DNA of 64,000 bases. Source: Rutidosis leptorrhynchoides. Lineage: Eukaryota; Streptophyta; Magnoliopsida; Asterales; Asteraceae. The translations under genes and the position numbers were made by a program. Below are positions 23,089 through 33,891 of this stretch, in pieces. Under the pieces are notes generated by a model, which did not search any database, had not been told where the DNA came from, and saw only the letters and a list, made by a program, of their open reading frames with translations. The stretch covers positions 19,260,001 through 19,324,000 of the forward strand of contig NC_092340.1 in assembly GCF_046630445.1 (NCBI RefSeq), in the 5' to 3' direction. The stretch's first letter is position 1, and the number at the start of each line of letters is the position of its first letter.

Positions 23089-24031
23089 ATGGCACCGACT
23101 ACTCGACACACCGTGAATATGAATGAAGAGGAATTACGTACTTTTCTAGCTTCAAACATAGCCGCAGTACAGGCTGCGCTACATACCAACAATAACCTTG
23201 GATCTAGCAGTATAGGAAATCGTGTAGGATGCACCTACAAAGAATTCACTGCCTGCAAACCTTTGGAATTTGATGGAACCGAAGGACCGATCGGATTGAA
23301 ACGGTGGACCGAGAAGGTCAAATCGGTGTTTGCCATAAGTAAGTGTACTGAAGAGGACAAAGTAAAGTACGCTACGCATACCTTCACAGGTTCTGCGTTA
23401 ACATGGTGGAATACCTATCTAGAGCAAGTGGGACAAGACGATGCGTACGCACTACCGTGGTCAGCATTCAAGCACTTGATGAACGAGAAGTACCGTCCCA
23501 GAACCGAGGTCAATAAGCTCAAGACAGAACTTAGAGGGTTACGAACCCAAGGATTTAATATTACCACGTACGAAAGACGATTCACAGAATTGTGCCTATT
23601 GTGTCCGGGAGCATTCGAAGATGAGGAAGAGAAGATCGACGCGTTTGTGAAAGGATTACCGGAAAGAATCCAAGAAGATATAAGTTCACACGAGCCCGCC
23701 TCCATACAACAGGCATGTAGAATGGCTCACAAACTAGTGAACCAGATTGAAGAAAGAATTAAAGAACAGACTGCTGAAGAGGCCAATGTGAAGCAAGTCA
23801 AAAGAAAGTGGGAGGAAAACGGTGATAAGAATCACCAATACAACAACAACAGTAATTACAACAATAATCGCAACAATTATCCCAACAATCGCAACATCAA
23901 TCGCAACTACAACAAACGGCCCAACAACAACAACAACAACAACAACAACAGCAACTACAACAATCATCCCAACAACAATAATAACCGCAACAACAACAAC
24001 AATCAGAAGCAGCTATGCCAAAGGTGTGAAA
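23089..24031 (+). pseudogene. gag of element 1, 5' part, cut by element 2
   Basis: Starts at ATGGCACCGACT ([15 protein letters not shown]). It contains the Ty3-type capsid region ([44 protein letters not shown]) and a long Asn-rich stretch coded by AAC/AAT repeats (about 23840-24000). The frame ends at QLCQRCE, in the first Cys cluster, where the LTR of element 2 begins at 24032. It resumes at 37155. Gag normally assembles the particle. The upstream ATG at 23053 is in frame but lies in the spacer, and the MAPTT start is shared with element 2. Confidence 0.92.
24027..24031. repeat. Target-site duplication of element 2, left copy
   Basis: tgaaa before the LTR start at 24032; the second copy is at 37150-37154 after the LTR end. 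Uninterrupted gag in element 2 has tgaaaag once at this point. Confidence 0.93.
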
Positions 24032-27000
24032 TGTAGTGACCCGAACTTTTCCATGTTTATATATATTAATTGAGATTGATATTTACATGATTAAATGTTT
24101 CCAACATGTTAAGCAATCAAACTTGTTAAGACTTGATTAATTGAAATATGTTTCATATAGACAATTGACCACCCAAGTTGATCGGTGATTCACGAACGTT
24201 AAAACTTGTAAAAACTATATGATGACATATATATGGATATATATATATAGTTAACATGATACTATGATAAGAAAACATATCATAAAGTATATTAACAATG
24301 AACTACATATGTAAAAACAAGACTACTAACTTAATGATTTTTAAACGAGACATATATGTAACGATTATCGTTGTAAAGACATTTAATGTATATATATATC
24401 ATATTAAGAGATATTCATACATGATAATATCATGATAATATAATAATTTAAAATCTCATTTGATATTATAAACATTGGGTTAACAACATTTAACAAGATC
24501 GTTAACCTAAAGGTTTCAAAACAACACTTACATGTAACGACTAACGATGACTTAACGACTCAGTTAAAATGTATATACATGTAGTGTTTTAATATGTATT
24601 TATACACTTTTGAAAGACTTCAATACACTTATCAAAATACTTCTACTTAACAAAAATGCTTACAATTACATCCTCGTTCAGTTTCATCAACAATTCTACT
24701 CGTATGCACCCGTATTCGTACTCGTACAATACACAGCTTTTAGATGTATGTACTATTAGTATATACACTCCAATGATCAGCTCTTAGAAGCCCATGTGAG
24801 TCACCTAACACATGTGGGAACCATCATTTGGCAACTAGCATGAAATATCTCATAAAATTACAAAAATATGAGTAATCATTCATGACTTATTTACATGAAA
24901 ACAAAATTACATATCCTTTATATCTAATCCATACACCAACGACCAAAAACACCTACAAACACTTTCATTCTTCAATTTTCTTCATCTAATTGATCTCTCT
25001 AAAGTTCTATCTTCAAGTTCTAAGTGTTCTTCATAAATTCCAAAAGTTCTAGTTTCATAAAATCAAGAATACTTTCAAGTTTGCTAGCTCACTTCCAATC
25101 TTGTAAGGTGATCATCCAACCTCAAGAAATCTTTGTTTCTTACAGTAGGTTATCATTCTAATACAAGGTAATAATCATATTCAAACTTTGGTTCAATTTC
25201 TATAACTATAACAATCTTATTTCAAGTGATGATCTTACTTAAACTTGTTTTCGTGTCATGATTCTGCTTCAAGAACTTCGAGCCATCCAAGGATCCATTG
25301 AAGCTAGATCCATTTTTCTCTTTTCCAGTAGGTTTATCCAAGGAAATTAAGGTAGTAATGATGTTCATAACATCATTCGATTCATACATATAAAGCTATC
25401 TTATTCGAAGGTTTAAACTTGTAATCACTAGAACATAGTTTAGTTAATTCTAAACTTGTTCGCAAACAAAAGTTAATCCTTCTAACTTGACTTTTAAAAT
25501 CAACTAAACACATGTTCTATATCTATATGATATGCTAACTTAATGATTTAAAACCTGGAAACACGAAAAACACCGTAAAACCGGATTTACGCCGTCGTAG
25601 TAACACCGCGGGCTGTTTTGGGTTAGTTAATTAAAAACTGTGATAAACTTTGATTTAAAAGTTGTTATTCTGAGAAAATGATTTTTATTATGAACATGAA
25701 ACTATATCCAAAAATTATGGTTAAACTCAAAGTGGAAGTATGTTTTCTAAAATGGTCATCTAGACGTCGTTCTTTCGACTGAAATGACTACCTTTACAAA
25801 AACGACTTGTAACTTATTTTTCCGACTATAAACCTATACTTTTTCTGTTTAGATTCATAAAATAGAGTTCAATATGAAACCATAGCAATTTGATTCACTC
25901 AAAACGGATTTAAAATGAAGAAGTTATGGGTAAAACAAGATTGGATAATTTTTCTCATTTTAGCTACGTGAAAATTGGTAACAAATCTATTCCAACCATA
26001 ACTTAATCAACTTGTATTGTATATTATGTAATCTTGAGATACCATAGACACGTATACAATGTTTCGACCTATCATGTCGACACATCTATATATATTTCGG
26101 AACAACCATAGACACTCTATATGTGAATGTTGGAGTTAGCTATACAGGGTTGAGGTTGATTCTAAAATATATATAGTTTGAGTTGTGATCAATACTGAGA
26201 TACGTATACACTGGGTCGTGGATTGATTCAAGATAATATTTATCGATTTATTTCTGTACATCTAACTGTGGACAACTAGTTATAGGTTACTAACGAGGAC
26301 AGCTGACTTAATAAACTTAAAACATCAAAATATATTAAAAATGTTGTAAATATATTTTGAACATACTTTAATATATATGTATATATTGTTATAGGTTCGT
26401 GAATCAACAGTGGCCAAGTCTTACTTCCCGACGAAGTAAAAATCTGTGAAAGTGAGTTATAGTCCCACTTTTAAAATCTAATATTTTTGGGATGAGAATA
26501 CATGCAGGTTTTATAAATGATTTACAAAATAGACACAAGTACGTGAAACTACATTCTATGGTTGAATTATCGAAATCGAATATGCCCCTTTTTATTAAGT
26601 CTGGTAATCTAAGAATTAGGGAACAGACACCCTAATTGACGCGAATCCTAAAGATAGATCTATTGGGCCTAACAAACCCCATCCAAAGTACCGGATGCTT
26701 TAGTACTTCGAAATTTATATCATATCCGAAGGGTGTCCCGGAATGATGGGGATATTCTTATATATGCATCTTGTTATTGTCGGTTACTAGGTGTTCACCA
26801 TATGAATGATTTTTATCTCTATGTATGGGATGTGTATTGAAATATGAAATCTTGTGGTCTATTGTTACGATTTGATATATATATAGGTTAAACCTATAAC
26901 TCACCAACATTTTTGTTGACGTTTAAAGCATGTTTATTCTCAGGTGAATATTAAGAGCTTCCGCTGTTGCATACTAAAATAAGGACAAGATTTGGAGTCC

Positions 27001-27287
27001 ATGTTTGTATGATATTGTGTAAAAACTGCATTCAAGAAACTGATTTCGATGTAACATATTTGTATTGTAAACCATTATGTAATGGTCGTGTGTAAACAGG
27101 ATATTTTAGATTATCATTATTTGATAATCTACGTAAAGCTTTTTAAACCTTTATTTATGAAATAAAGGTTATGGTTTGTTTTAAAAATGAATGCAGTCTT
27201 TGAAAAACGTCTCATATAGAGGTCAAAACCTCGCAACGAAATCAATTAATATGGAACGTTTTTAATCAATAAGAACGGGACATTTCA
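24032..27287 (+). mobile_element. 5' LTR of element 2
   Basis: TGTAGTGACCCG...GGGACATTTCA, 3256 bp. Shares with its partner at 33892-37149 variants absent from the outer LTRs (aagaaaacatatcataaag; aatcaacagtgg). TATA candidate at 24917-24926; hairpin cluster at 27071-27170. Confidence 0.95.
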
Positions 27288-27305
27288 TGAAAAGGTATCC
27301 GAGCG
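27288..27305 (+). other. Altered primer-binding-site region of element 2
   Basis: Where element 1 has GTTGGTATCCGAGCG after the LTR, element 2 has TGAAAAGGTATCCGAGCG. The first bases of the primer site are replaced by TGAAAAG, identical to the 7 bases following the 3' LTR of this element (37150-37156). Confidence 0.9.
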
Positions 27306-27499
27306 TTGGTCTTAGAGAACCAGAAAATTTGCATTAGTGTGTCTTATCGAGTTTGTTAGGATGCATTAGTGAGTCTGGACTTCGACCGTGTTTTCTTTAA
27401 AAATGATTGCTTAACATTTTTGTTGGAAACTATATATTTTTAACATATGAATATTATGTGATATATTAATCTCTTAACGTGTTTGATATTATGTGATAG

Positions 27500-28114
27500 A
27501 TGTCTACCTCTAGAACAAGTCCCATTGACTCACTTAATAATAATGAAGAGTCAAATGTAAATTGGAATGATTTGTGGACTGATTCACAAGTTCCCGAAGA
27601 GGAACCGGAAGAAGAGTCGGAACCGGAAGAAGAATCGGAACCGGAAGAAGAATCGGAACCGGATGAAGAAATAGAACCGGTGGGGGAAATAATAAAACGG
27701 TTAAGTAAAATAAAATCCTCAACCAACCGACCAAAGTTAATTATGGTCAATGGTGTTTCCGCCAAGGAAGCAAAATATTGGGAGGATTACCAATTCTCCG
27801 ATGAATCGGATTCCGACGAGAATTCCGATGATGTTATAGAAATTACCCCAACTGAATTTAAAAAGGCAAAAGAAAATAATAAGGGAAAGGGCATAAAAAT
27901 AGAGAAATCTAATTCCAACTCCGATGAACTTTATATGTATCGTCAACCCCCGAAGTCCTTAAGTTGTAACAATGACCCGGGAACCTCTAAACCACCAGGT
28001 TTTTCTAAACCAATGTGGACAACGACGGCTCGTATTAGGGGAACATCATATATCCCTAGAAACTTGGCAAAACGAACCAAAACCGAAGAAGAAGAAACAA
28101 GCGAGTCGGAATAA
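27500..28114 (+). CDS. Acidic disordered retrotransposon accessory protein (element 2)
   Basis: 204 codons, same length and architecture as the copy at 21309-21923: acidic EEESEPEE units, a basic KRLSKIKSSTNRP segment, a second acidic Ser/Asp cluster and a Lys-rich patch. Differences between the two copies are scattered substitutions and no frameshifts. The start ATGTCTACC follows the leader by about 200 bp. No known domain; predicted to be largely unstructured. It is the first gene after the primer site and may be translated from the genomic RNA or from a spliced form. Function unknown. Confidence 0.78.
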   Translation: MSTSRTSPIDSLNNNEESNVNWNDLWTDSQVPEEEPEEESEPEEESEPEEESEPDEEIEPVGEIIKRLSKIKSSTNRPKLIMVNGVSAKEAKYWEDYQFSDESDSDENSDDVIEITPTEFKKAKENNKGKGIKIEKSNSNSDELYMYRQPPKSLSCNNDPGTSKPPGFSKPMWTTTARIRGTSYIPRNLAKRTKTEEEETSESE

Positions 28115-28250
28115 GATAGTTGTATTCGTGTGGTGTAATATATGTAATATAGTGTTCTTATGCTTTATGATATATGTAAAAATTGCTTGTATTAATAAGT
28201 ATTTTTTTATGAATCTAACTCTTGTCTATTTTACAGTTTAAAAACACAAA

Positions 28251-28934
28251 ATGGATAGACAACCCAATATTTTAAGAGACCTACCCGGAGACATGATTGA
28301 TGAAATCTTGTCTAGAGTCCGCCAGAATTCTTCGGCACAACTATTTAAGGCGAGATCAGTTTGTAAGACATTCGAAGAACGTTCCAAGAATGTCTTGGTT
28401 TATAAGAGACTTTCATTTGAAAGATGGGGGATATCACATTGGGAAACCCATAAGTTACGATGTGTTTACTTTGACGCATATATTGCGGGGAACCCAAATG
28501 CTATTTTACGCAACGGGTTAAGAAATTATTTTGACTCAATATATCCGAATATTGGACTTCATGATTTAGAAAAAGCGGCTAACATGCAACATAAAGAAGC
28601 ATGTTATTCTTACGGATTAGTAATGTTCGCTTCTCACCAAAGTGAGAACAAGAACATCGGGCTACAACTATTAAACAAAACGTTTCCACAAGTGACGGAG
28701 TCGGTAATTGGGGTAAGAAATGAGGTTTTTAGATTATTACGGGACTGTTGGACATTACGTAACCCTCGTCCCTTTGATGACGTTACAACACGCTGTCTTA
28801 TCAACGGCCATAACGGTTATGTTGCACAAGACCAAGGATGGGAAGTAGTCCTAGTAAAACCAGAATGCATGACTTGTTTCTGGACGTATGAATTACGTGT
28901 CTTTATTGCCTTTGCTGAACGACTTGTGTACTAG
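28251..28934 (+). CDS. F-box protein carried by element 2 (full-length version)
   Basis: 227 codons. The F-box (ILRDLPGDMIDEILSRV, then LFKARSVCKTF) is at residues about 6-50; a Sel1-like segment (EKAANMQHKEACYSYGLVMF) lies near 107-125. The C-terminal tail includes CMTCFWTYELRVF, which resembles the Cys/aromatic tail of the At2g35280-like plant F-box family (from memory). F-box proteins link substrates to the SCF ubiquitin ligase through Skp1/ASK. Relative to element 1 most codon changes are single substitutions and the frame is intact, consistent with selection or with recent common origin. Same strand as gag-pol and upstream of gag, an unusual place for cargo in a Ty3-type element. Likely a captured host gene; the donor is not in this window. 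Confidence 0.82.
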   Translation: MDRQPNILRDLPGDMIDEILSRVRQNSSAQLFKARSVCKTFEERSKNVLVYKRLSFERWGISHWETHKLRCVYFDAYIAGNPNAILRNGLRNYFDSIYPNIGLHDLEKAANMQHKEACYSYGLVMFASHQSENKNIGLQLLNKTFPQVTESVIGVRNEVFRLLRDCWTLRNPRPFDDVTTRCLINGHNGYVAQDQGWEVVLVKPECMTCFWTYELRVFIAFAERLVY

Positions 28935-29275
28935 CTAGAATTGTCTTCACAACTATCTTGTATCAAAGTTATTGTGTGCTATATTTCATGCTTTATGTAA
29001 AATAAGCGGTATTGTAAGTTTGTAAAATATTGTATAAAAGTTTGAACGCGAAATATTATTATAATCAGTTTTTCATATAGAATTGTAGTAGTTGAATTGT
29101 ATATTAGCTACTAAGTATGAACTTAACGGGTAGGTACTACCCGAATTTAAACTTATAAAACGCTAATATGAAGAAAAAGCTTTTATAAATGAGTTCATAT
29201 TATGCTACGAAATACTATTAACTACTCTTAATATTCTGTCTGATTAACTTGTTCCATTTAACTATTTTGAAGGAA
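28935..29275 (+). other. Spacer between F-box gene and gag in element 2
   Basis: No gene. Contains TTAACGGGTAGGTACT at 29123-29138, identical to the junction of priming tract and 3' LTR at 33877-33892, followed by CTACCCG to form an inverted repeat. Confidence 0.75.
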
Positions 29276-30109
29276 ATGGCACCGACTACTCGACACACCG
29301 TGAATATGAATGAAGAGGAATTCCGTACTTTTCTAGCTTCAAACATAGCCGCAGTACAGGCTGCGCTACATACCAACAATAACCTTGGATCTAGCAGTAC
29401 AGGAAATCGTGTAGGATGCACCTACAAAGAATTCACTGCCTGCAAACCTTTGGAATTTGATGGAACCGAAGGACCGATCGGATTGAAACGGTGGACCGAG
29501 AAGGTTGAATCGGTGTTTGCCATAAGTAAGTGTACTGAAGAGGACAAAGTGAAGTACGCTACGCATACCTTCACAGGTTCTGCGTTAACATGGTGGAATA
29601 CCTATCTAGAACAAGTGGGACAAGATGATGCGTACGCACTACCGTGGTCAGCATTCAAGCACTTGATGAACGAGAAGTACCGTCCCAGAACCGAGGTCAA
29701 TAAGCTCAAGACAGAACTTAGAGGGTTACGAACCCAAGGATTTGATATTACCACGTACGAAAGACGATTCACAGAATTGTGCCTATTGTGTCCGGGAGCA
29801 TTCGAAGATGAGGAAGAGAAGATCGACGCGTTTGTGAAAGGATTACCGGAAAGAATCCAAGAAGATATAAGTTCACACGAGCCCACCTCCATACAACAGG
29901 CATGTAGAATGGCTCACAAACTAGTGAACCAGATTGAAGAAAGAATTAAAGAACAGACTGCTGAAGAGGCCAATGTGAAGCAAGTCAAAAGAAAGTGGGA
30001 GGAAAACGGTGATAAGAATCACCAATACAACAACAACAGCAATTACAACAATAATCGCAACAATTATCCCAACAATCGCAACATCAATCGCAACTACAAC
30101 AAACGGCCC

Positions 30110-30140
<31 letters not shown>

Positions 30141-33100
30141 GCAACTACAACAATCATCCCAACAACAATAATAACCGCAACAACAACAACAATCAGAAGC
30201 AGCTATGCCAAAGGTGTGAAAAGAATCACTCGGGGTTCTGCACCAAATTTTGCAACAAGTGTAAAAGAAATGGTCATAGCGCGGCGAAGTGTGAGGTCTA
30301 CGGACCAGGGGTTAATAGAACGAAAGGAACAAATGGTGTCGGAACGAGTAATGGCGGAGCAAGTAGTGTAGGAGCAAGTTATGCCAATGTAGTTTGTTAT
30401 AAATGTGGAAAATCAGGCCACATTATTAGAAATTGCCCGAACCAGGAGAACACGAATGGACAAGGCCGTGGAAGAGTTTTCAATATTAATGCGGTAGAGG
30501 CACAGGAAGACCCGGAGCTTGTTACGGGTACGTTTCTTATTGACAATAAATCTGCTTACGTTTTATTTGATTCGGGTGCGGATAGAAGCTATATGAGTAG
30601 AGATTTTTGTGCTAAATTAAGTTGTCCATTGACGCCTTTGGATAGTAAATTTTTACTCGAATTAGCAAATGGTAAATTAATTTCAGCAGATAATATATGT
30701 CGGAATCGAGAAATTAAACTGGTTAGCGAAACATTTAAGATTGATTTGATACCAGTAGAGTTAGGGAGTTTTGATGTGATAATCGGTATGGACTGGTTGA
30801 AAGAAGTGAAAGCGGAGATCGTTTGTTACAAAAATGCAATTCGCATTATACGAGAAAAAGGAAAACCCTTAATGGTGTACGGAGAAAAGGGCAACACGAA
30901 GCTACATCTTATTAGTAATTTGAAGGCACAAAAACTAATAAGAAAAGGTTGCTATGCTGTTCTAGCACACGTCGAGAAAGTACAAACTGAAGAAAAGAGC
31001 ATCAATGATGTTCCCATTGCAAAAGAATTTCCCGATGTATTTCCGAAAGAATTACCGGGATTACCCCCACATCGATCCGTTGAATTTCAAATAGATCTTG
31101 TACCAGGAGCTGCACCAATAGCTCGTGCTCCTTACAGACTCGCACCCAGCGAGATGAAAGAACTGCAAAGCCAATTACAAGAACTTTTAGAGCGTGGTTT
31201 CATTCGACCAAGCACATCACCGTGGGGAGCTCCTGTTTTGTTTGTCAAGAAGAAAGATGGTACATTCAGGTTGTGTATCGACTACCGAGAGTTGAACAAA
31301 CTTACCATCAAGAACCGCTACCCACTACCGAGAATCGACGACTTATTTGATCAACTACAAGGCTCGTCTGTTTATTCAAAGATTGACTTACGTTCCGGGT
31401 ATCATCAAATGCGGGTGAAAGAAGATGATATTCCAAAGACTGCTTTCAGAACACGTTACGGTCATTACGAGTTTATGGTCATGCCGTTTGGTTTAACTAA
31501 TGCACCAGCTGTGTTCATGGACCTTATGAACCGAGTGTGTGGACCATACCTTGACAAGTTTGTCATTGTTTTCATTGATGACATACTTATTTACTCAAAG
31601 AATGACCAAGAACACGGTAAACATTTGAGAAAGGTGTTAGAAGTATTGAGGAAGGAAGAATTGTACGCTAAGTTTTCAAAGTGTGCATTTTGGTTGGAAG
31701 AAGTTCAATTCCTCGGTCACATAGTGAACAAAGAAGGTATTAAGGTGGATCCTGCAAAGATAGAAACTGTTGAAAAGTGGGAAACCCCGAAGACTCCGAA
31801 ACACATACGCCAGTTTTTAGGACTAGCTGGTTACTACAGAAGGTTCATCCAAGACTTTTCCAGAATAGCAAAACCCTTGACTGCATTAACGCATAAAGGG
31901 AAGAAATTTGAATGGAATGATGAACAAGAGAAAGCGTTTCAGTTATTGAAGAAAAAGTTAACTACGGCACCTATATTGTCATTGCCTGAAGGGAATGATG
32001 ATTTTGTGATTTATTGTGATGCATCAAAGCAAGGTCTCGGTTGTGTATTAATGCAACGAACGAAGGTGATTGCTTATGCGTCTAGACAATTAAAGATTCA
32101 CGAACAAAATTATACGACGCATGATTTGGAATTAGGCGCGGTTGTTTTTGCATTAAAGACTTGGAGGCACTACTTATATGGGGTCAAAAGTATTATATAT
32201 ACCGACCACAAAAGTCTTCAACACATATTTAATCAGAAACAACTGAATATGAGGCAGCGTAGGTGGATTGAATTATTGAATGATTACGACTTTGAGATTC
32301 GTTACCACCCGGGGAAGGCAAATGTGGTAGCCGATGCCTTGAGCAGGAAGGACAGAGAACCCATTCGAGTAAAATCTATGAATATAATGATTCATAATAA
32401 CATTACTACTCAAATAAAGGAGGCGCAACAAGGAGTTTTAAAAGAGGGAAATTTAAAGGATGAAATACCCAAAGGATCGGAGAAGCATCTTAATATTCGG
32501 GAAGACGGAACCCGGTATAGGGCTGAAAGGATTTGGGTACCAAAATTTGGAGATATGAGAGAAATGGTACTTAGAGAAGCTCATAAAACCAGATACTCAA
32601 TACATCCTGGAACTGGGAAGATGTACAAGGATCTCAAGAAACATTTTTGGTGGCCGGGTATGAAAGCCGATGTTGCTAAATACGTAGGAGAATGTTTGAC
32701 GTGTTCTAAGGTCAAAGCTGAGCATCAGAAACCATCAGGTCTACTTCAACAACCCGAAATCCCGGAATGGAAATGGGAAAACATTACCATGGATTTCATC
32801 ACTAAATTGCCAAGGACTGCAAGTGGTTTTGATACTATTTGGGTAATAGTTGATCGTCTCACCAAATCAGCACACTTCCTACCAATAAGAGAAGATGACA
32901 AGATGGAGAAGTTAGCACGACTGTATTTGAAGGAAGTCGTCTCCAGACATGGAATACCAATCTCTATTATCTCTGATAGGGATGGCAGATTTATTTCAAG
33001 ATTCTGGCAGACATTACAGCAAGCATTAGGAACTCGTCTAGACATGAGTACTGCCTATCATCCACAAACTGATGGGCAGAGCGAAAGGACGATACAAACG

Positions 33101-33856
33101 CTTGAAGACATGCTACGAGCATGTGTTATTGATTTCGGAAACAGTTGGGATCGACATCTACCGTTAGCAGAATTTTCCTACAACAACAGCTACCATTCAA
33201 GCATTGAGATGGCGCCGTTTGAAGCACTTTATGGTAGAAAGTGCAGGTCTCCGATTTGTTGGAGTGAAGTGGGGGATAGACAGATTACGGGTCCGGAGAT
33301 TATACAAGAAACTACCGAGAAGATCATCCAAATTCAACAACGGTTGAAAACCGCCCAAAGTCGACAAAAGAGCTACGCTGACATTAAAAGAAAATATATA
33401 GAATTTGAAATTGGAGAGATGGTCATGCTTAAAGTTGCACCTTGGAAAGGCGTTGTTCGATTTGGTAAACGAGGGAAATTAAATCCAAGGTATATTGGAC
33501 CATTCAAGATTATTGATCGTGTCGGACCAGTAGCTTACCGACTAGAGTTACCTCAACAACTCGCGGCTGTACATAACACTTTCCACGTCTCGAATTTAAA
33601 GAAATGTTTTGCTAAAGAAGATCTCACTATTCCGTTAGATGAAATCCAAATCAACGAAAAACTTCAATTCATCGAAGAACCCGTCGAAATAATGGATCGT
33701 GAGGTTAAAAGACTTAAGCAAAACAAGATACCAATTGTTAAGGTTCGATGGAATGCTCGTAGAGGACCCGAGTTCACCTGGGAGCGTGAAGATCAGATGA
33801 AGAAGAAATACCCGCATCTATTTCCAGAAGATTCGTCAACACCTTCAACAGCTTAA
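29276..33856 (+). CDS. Gag-Pol polyprotein, Tekay/Del chromovirus (element 2)
   Basis: One uninterrupted frame of about 1526 codons from MAPTTRHTV. Gag capsid region at about residues 65-240; Asn-rich stretch about 260-305; Cys cluster 311-339; CCHC knuckle C374-C377-H382-C387. Protease active site D432-S433-G434. RT with FIDD at 766-769. RNase H with D915 in YCDASKQG and D977 in YTDHKS. Integrase zinc-binding H1103, H1110, C1140, C1143, and catalytic D1173, D1234, E1270 (D-x35-E). The C terminus (about 1467-1522, VDREVKRL-like to EFTWE) resembles a chromodomain, typical of Tekay. All key residues are present, so the polyprotein looks functional. It would package, copy and integrate the element. 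The chromodomain-like end is expected to guide integration to heterochromatin. An in-frame ATG at 29249 is possible but is in the spacer. Confidence 0.95.
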
Positions 33857-33891
33857 AATTTCGGGACGAAATTTATTTAACGGGTAGGTAC
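33857..33891 (+). other. Priming tract before the 3' LTR of element 2
   Basis: AATTTCGGGACGAAATTT then ATTTAACGGGTAGGTAC, ending at the LTR start. This is where plus-strand synthesis should begin. The sequence is only partly purine-rich. Confidence 0.7.

Noticed and set aside
23822..24073. Thr/Ile-rich frame over the Asn repeat
   Set aside because: Alternative frame of the AAC repeats in gag; the gag frame is clearly the real one.
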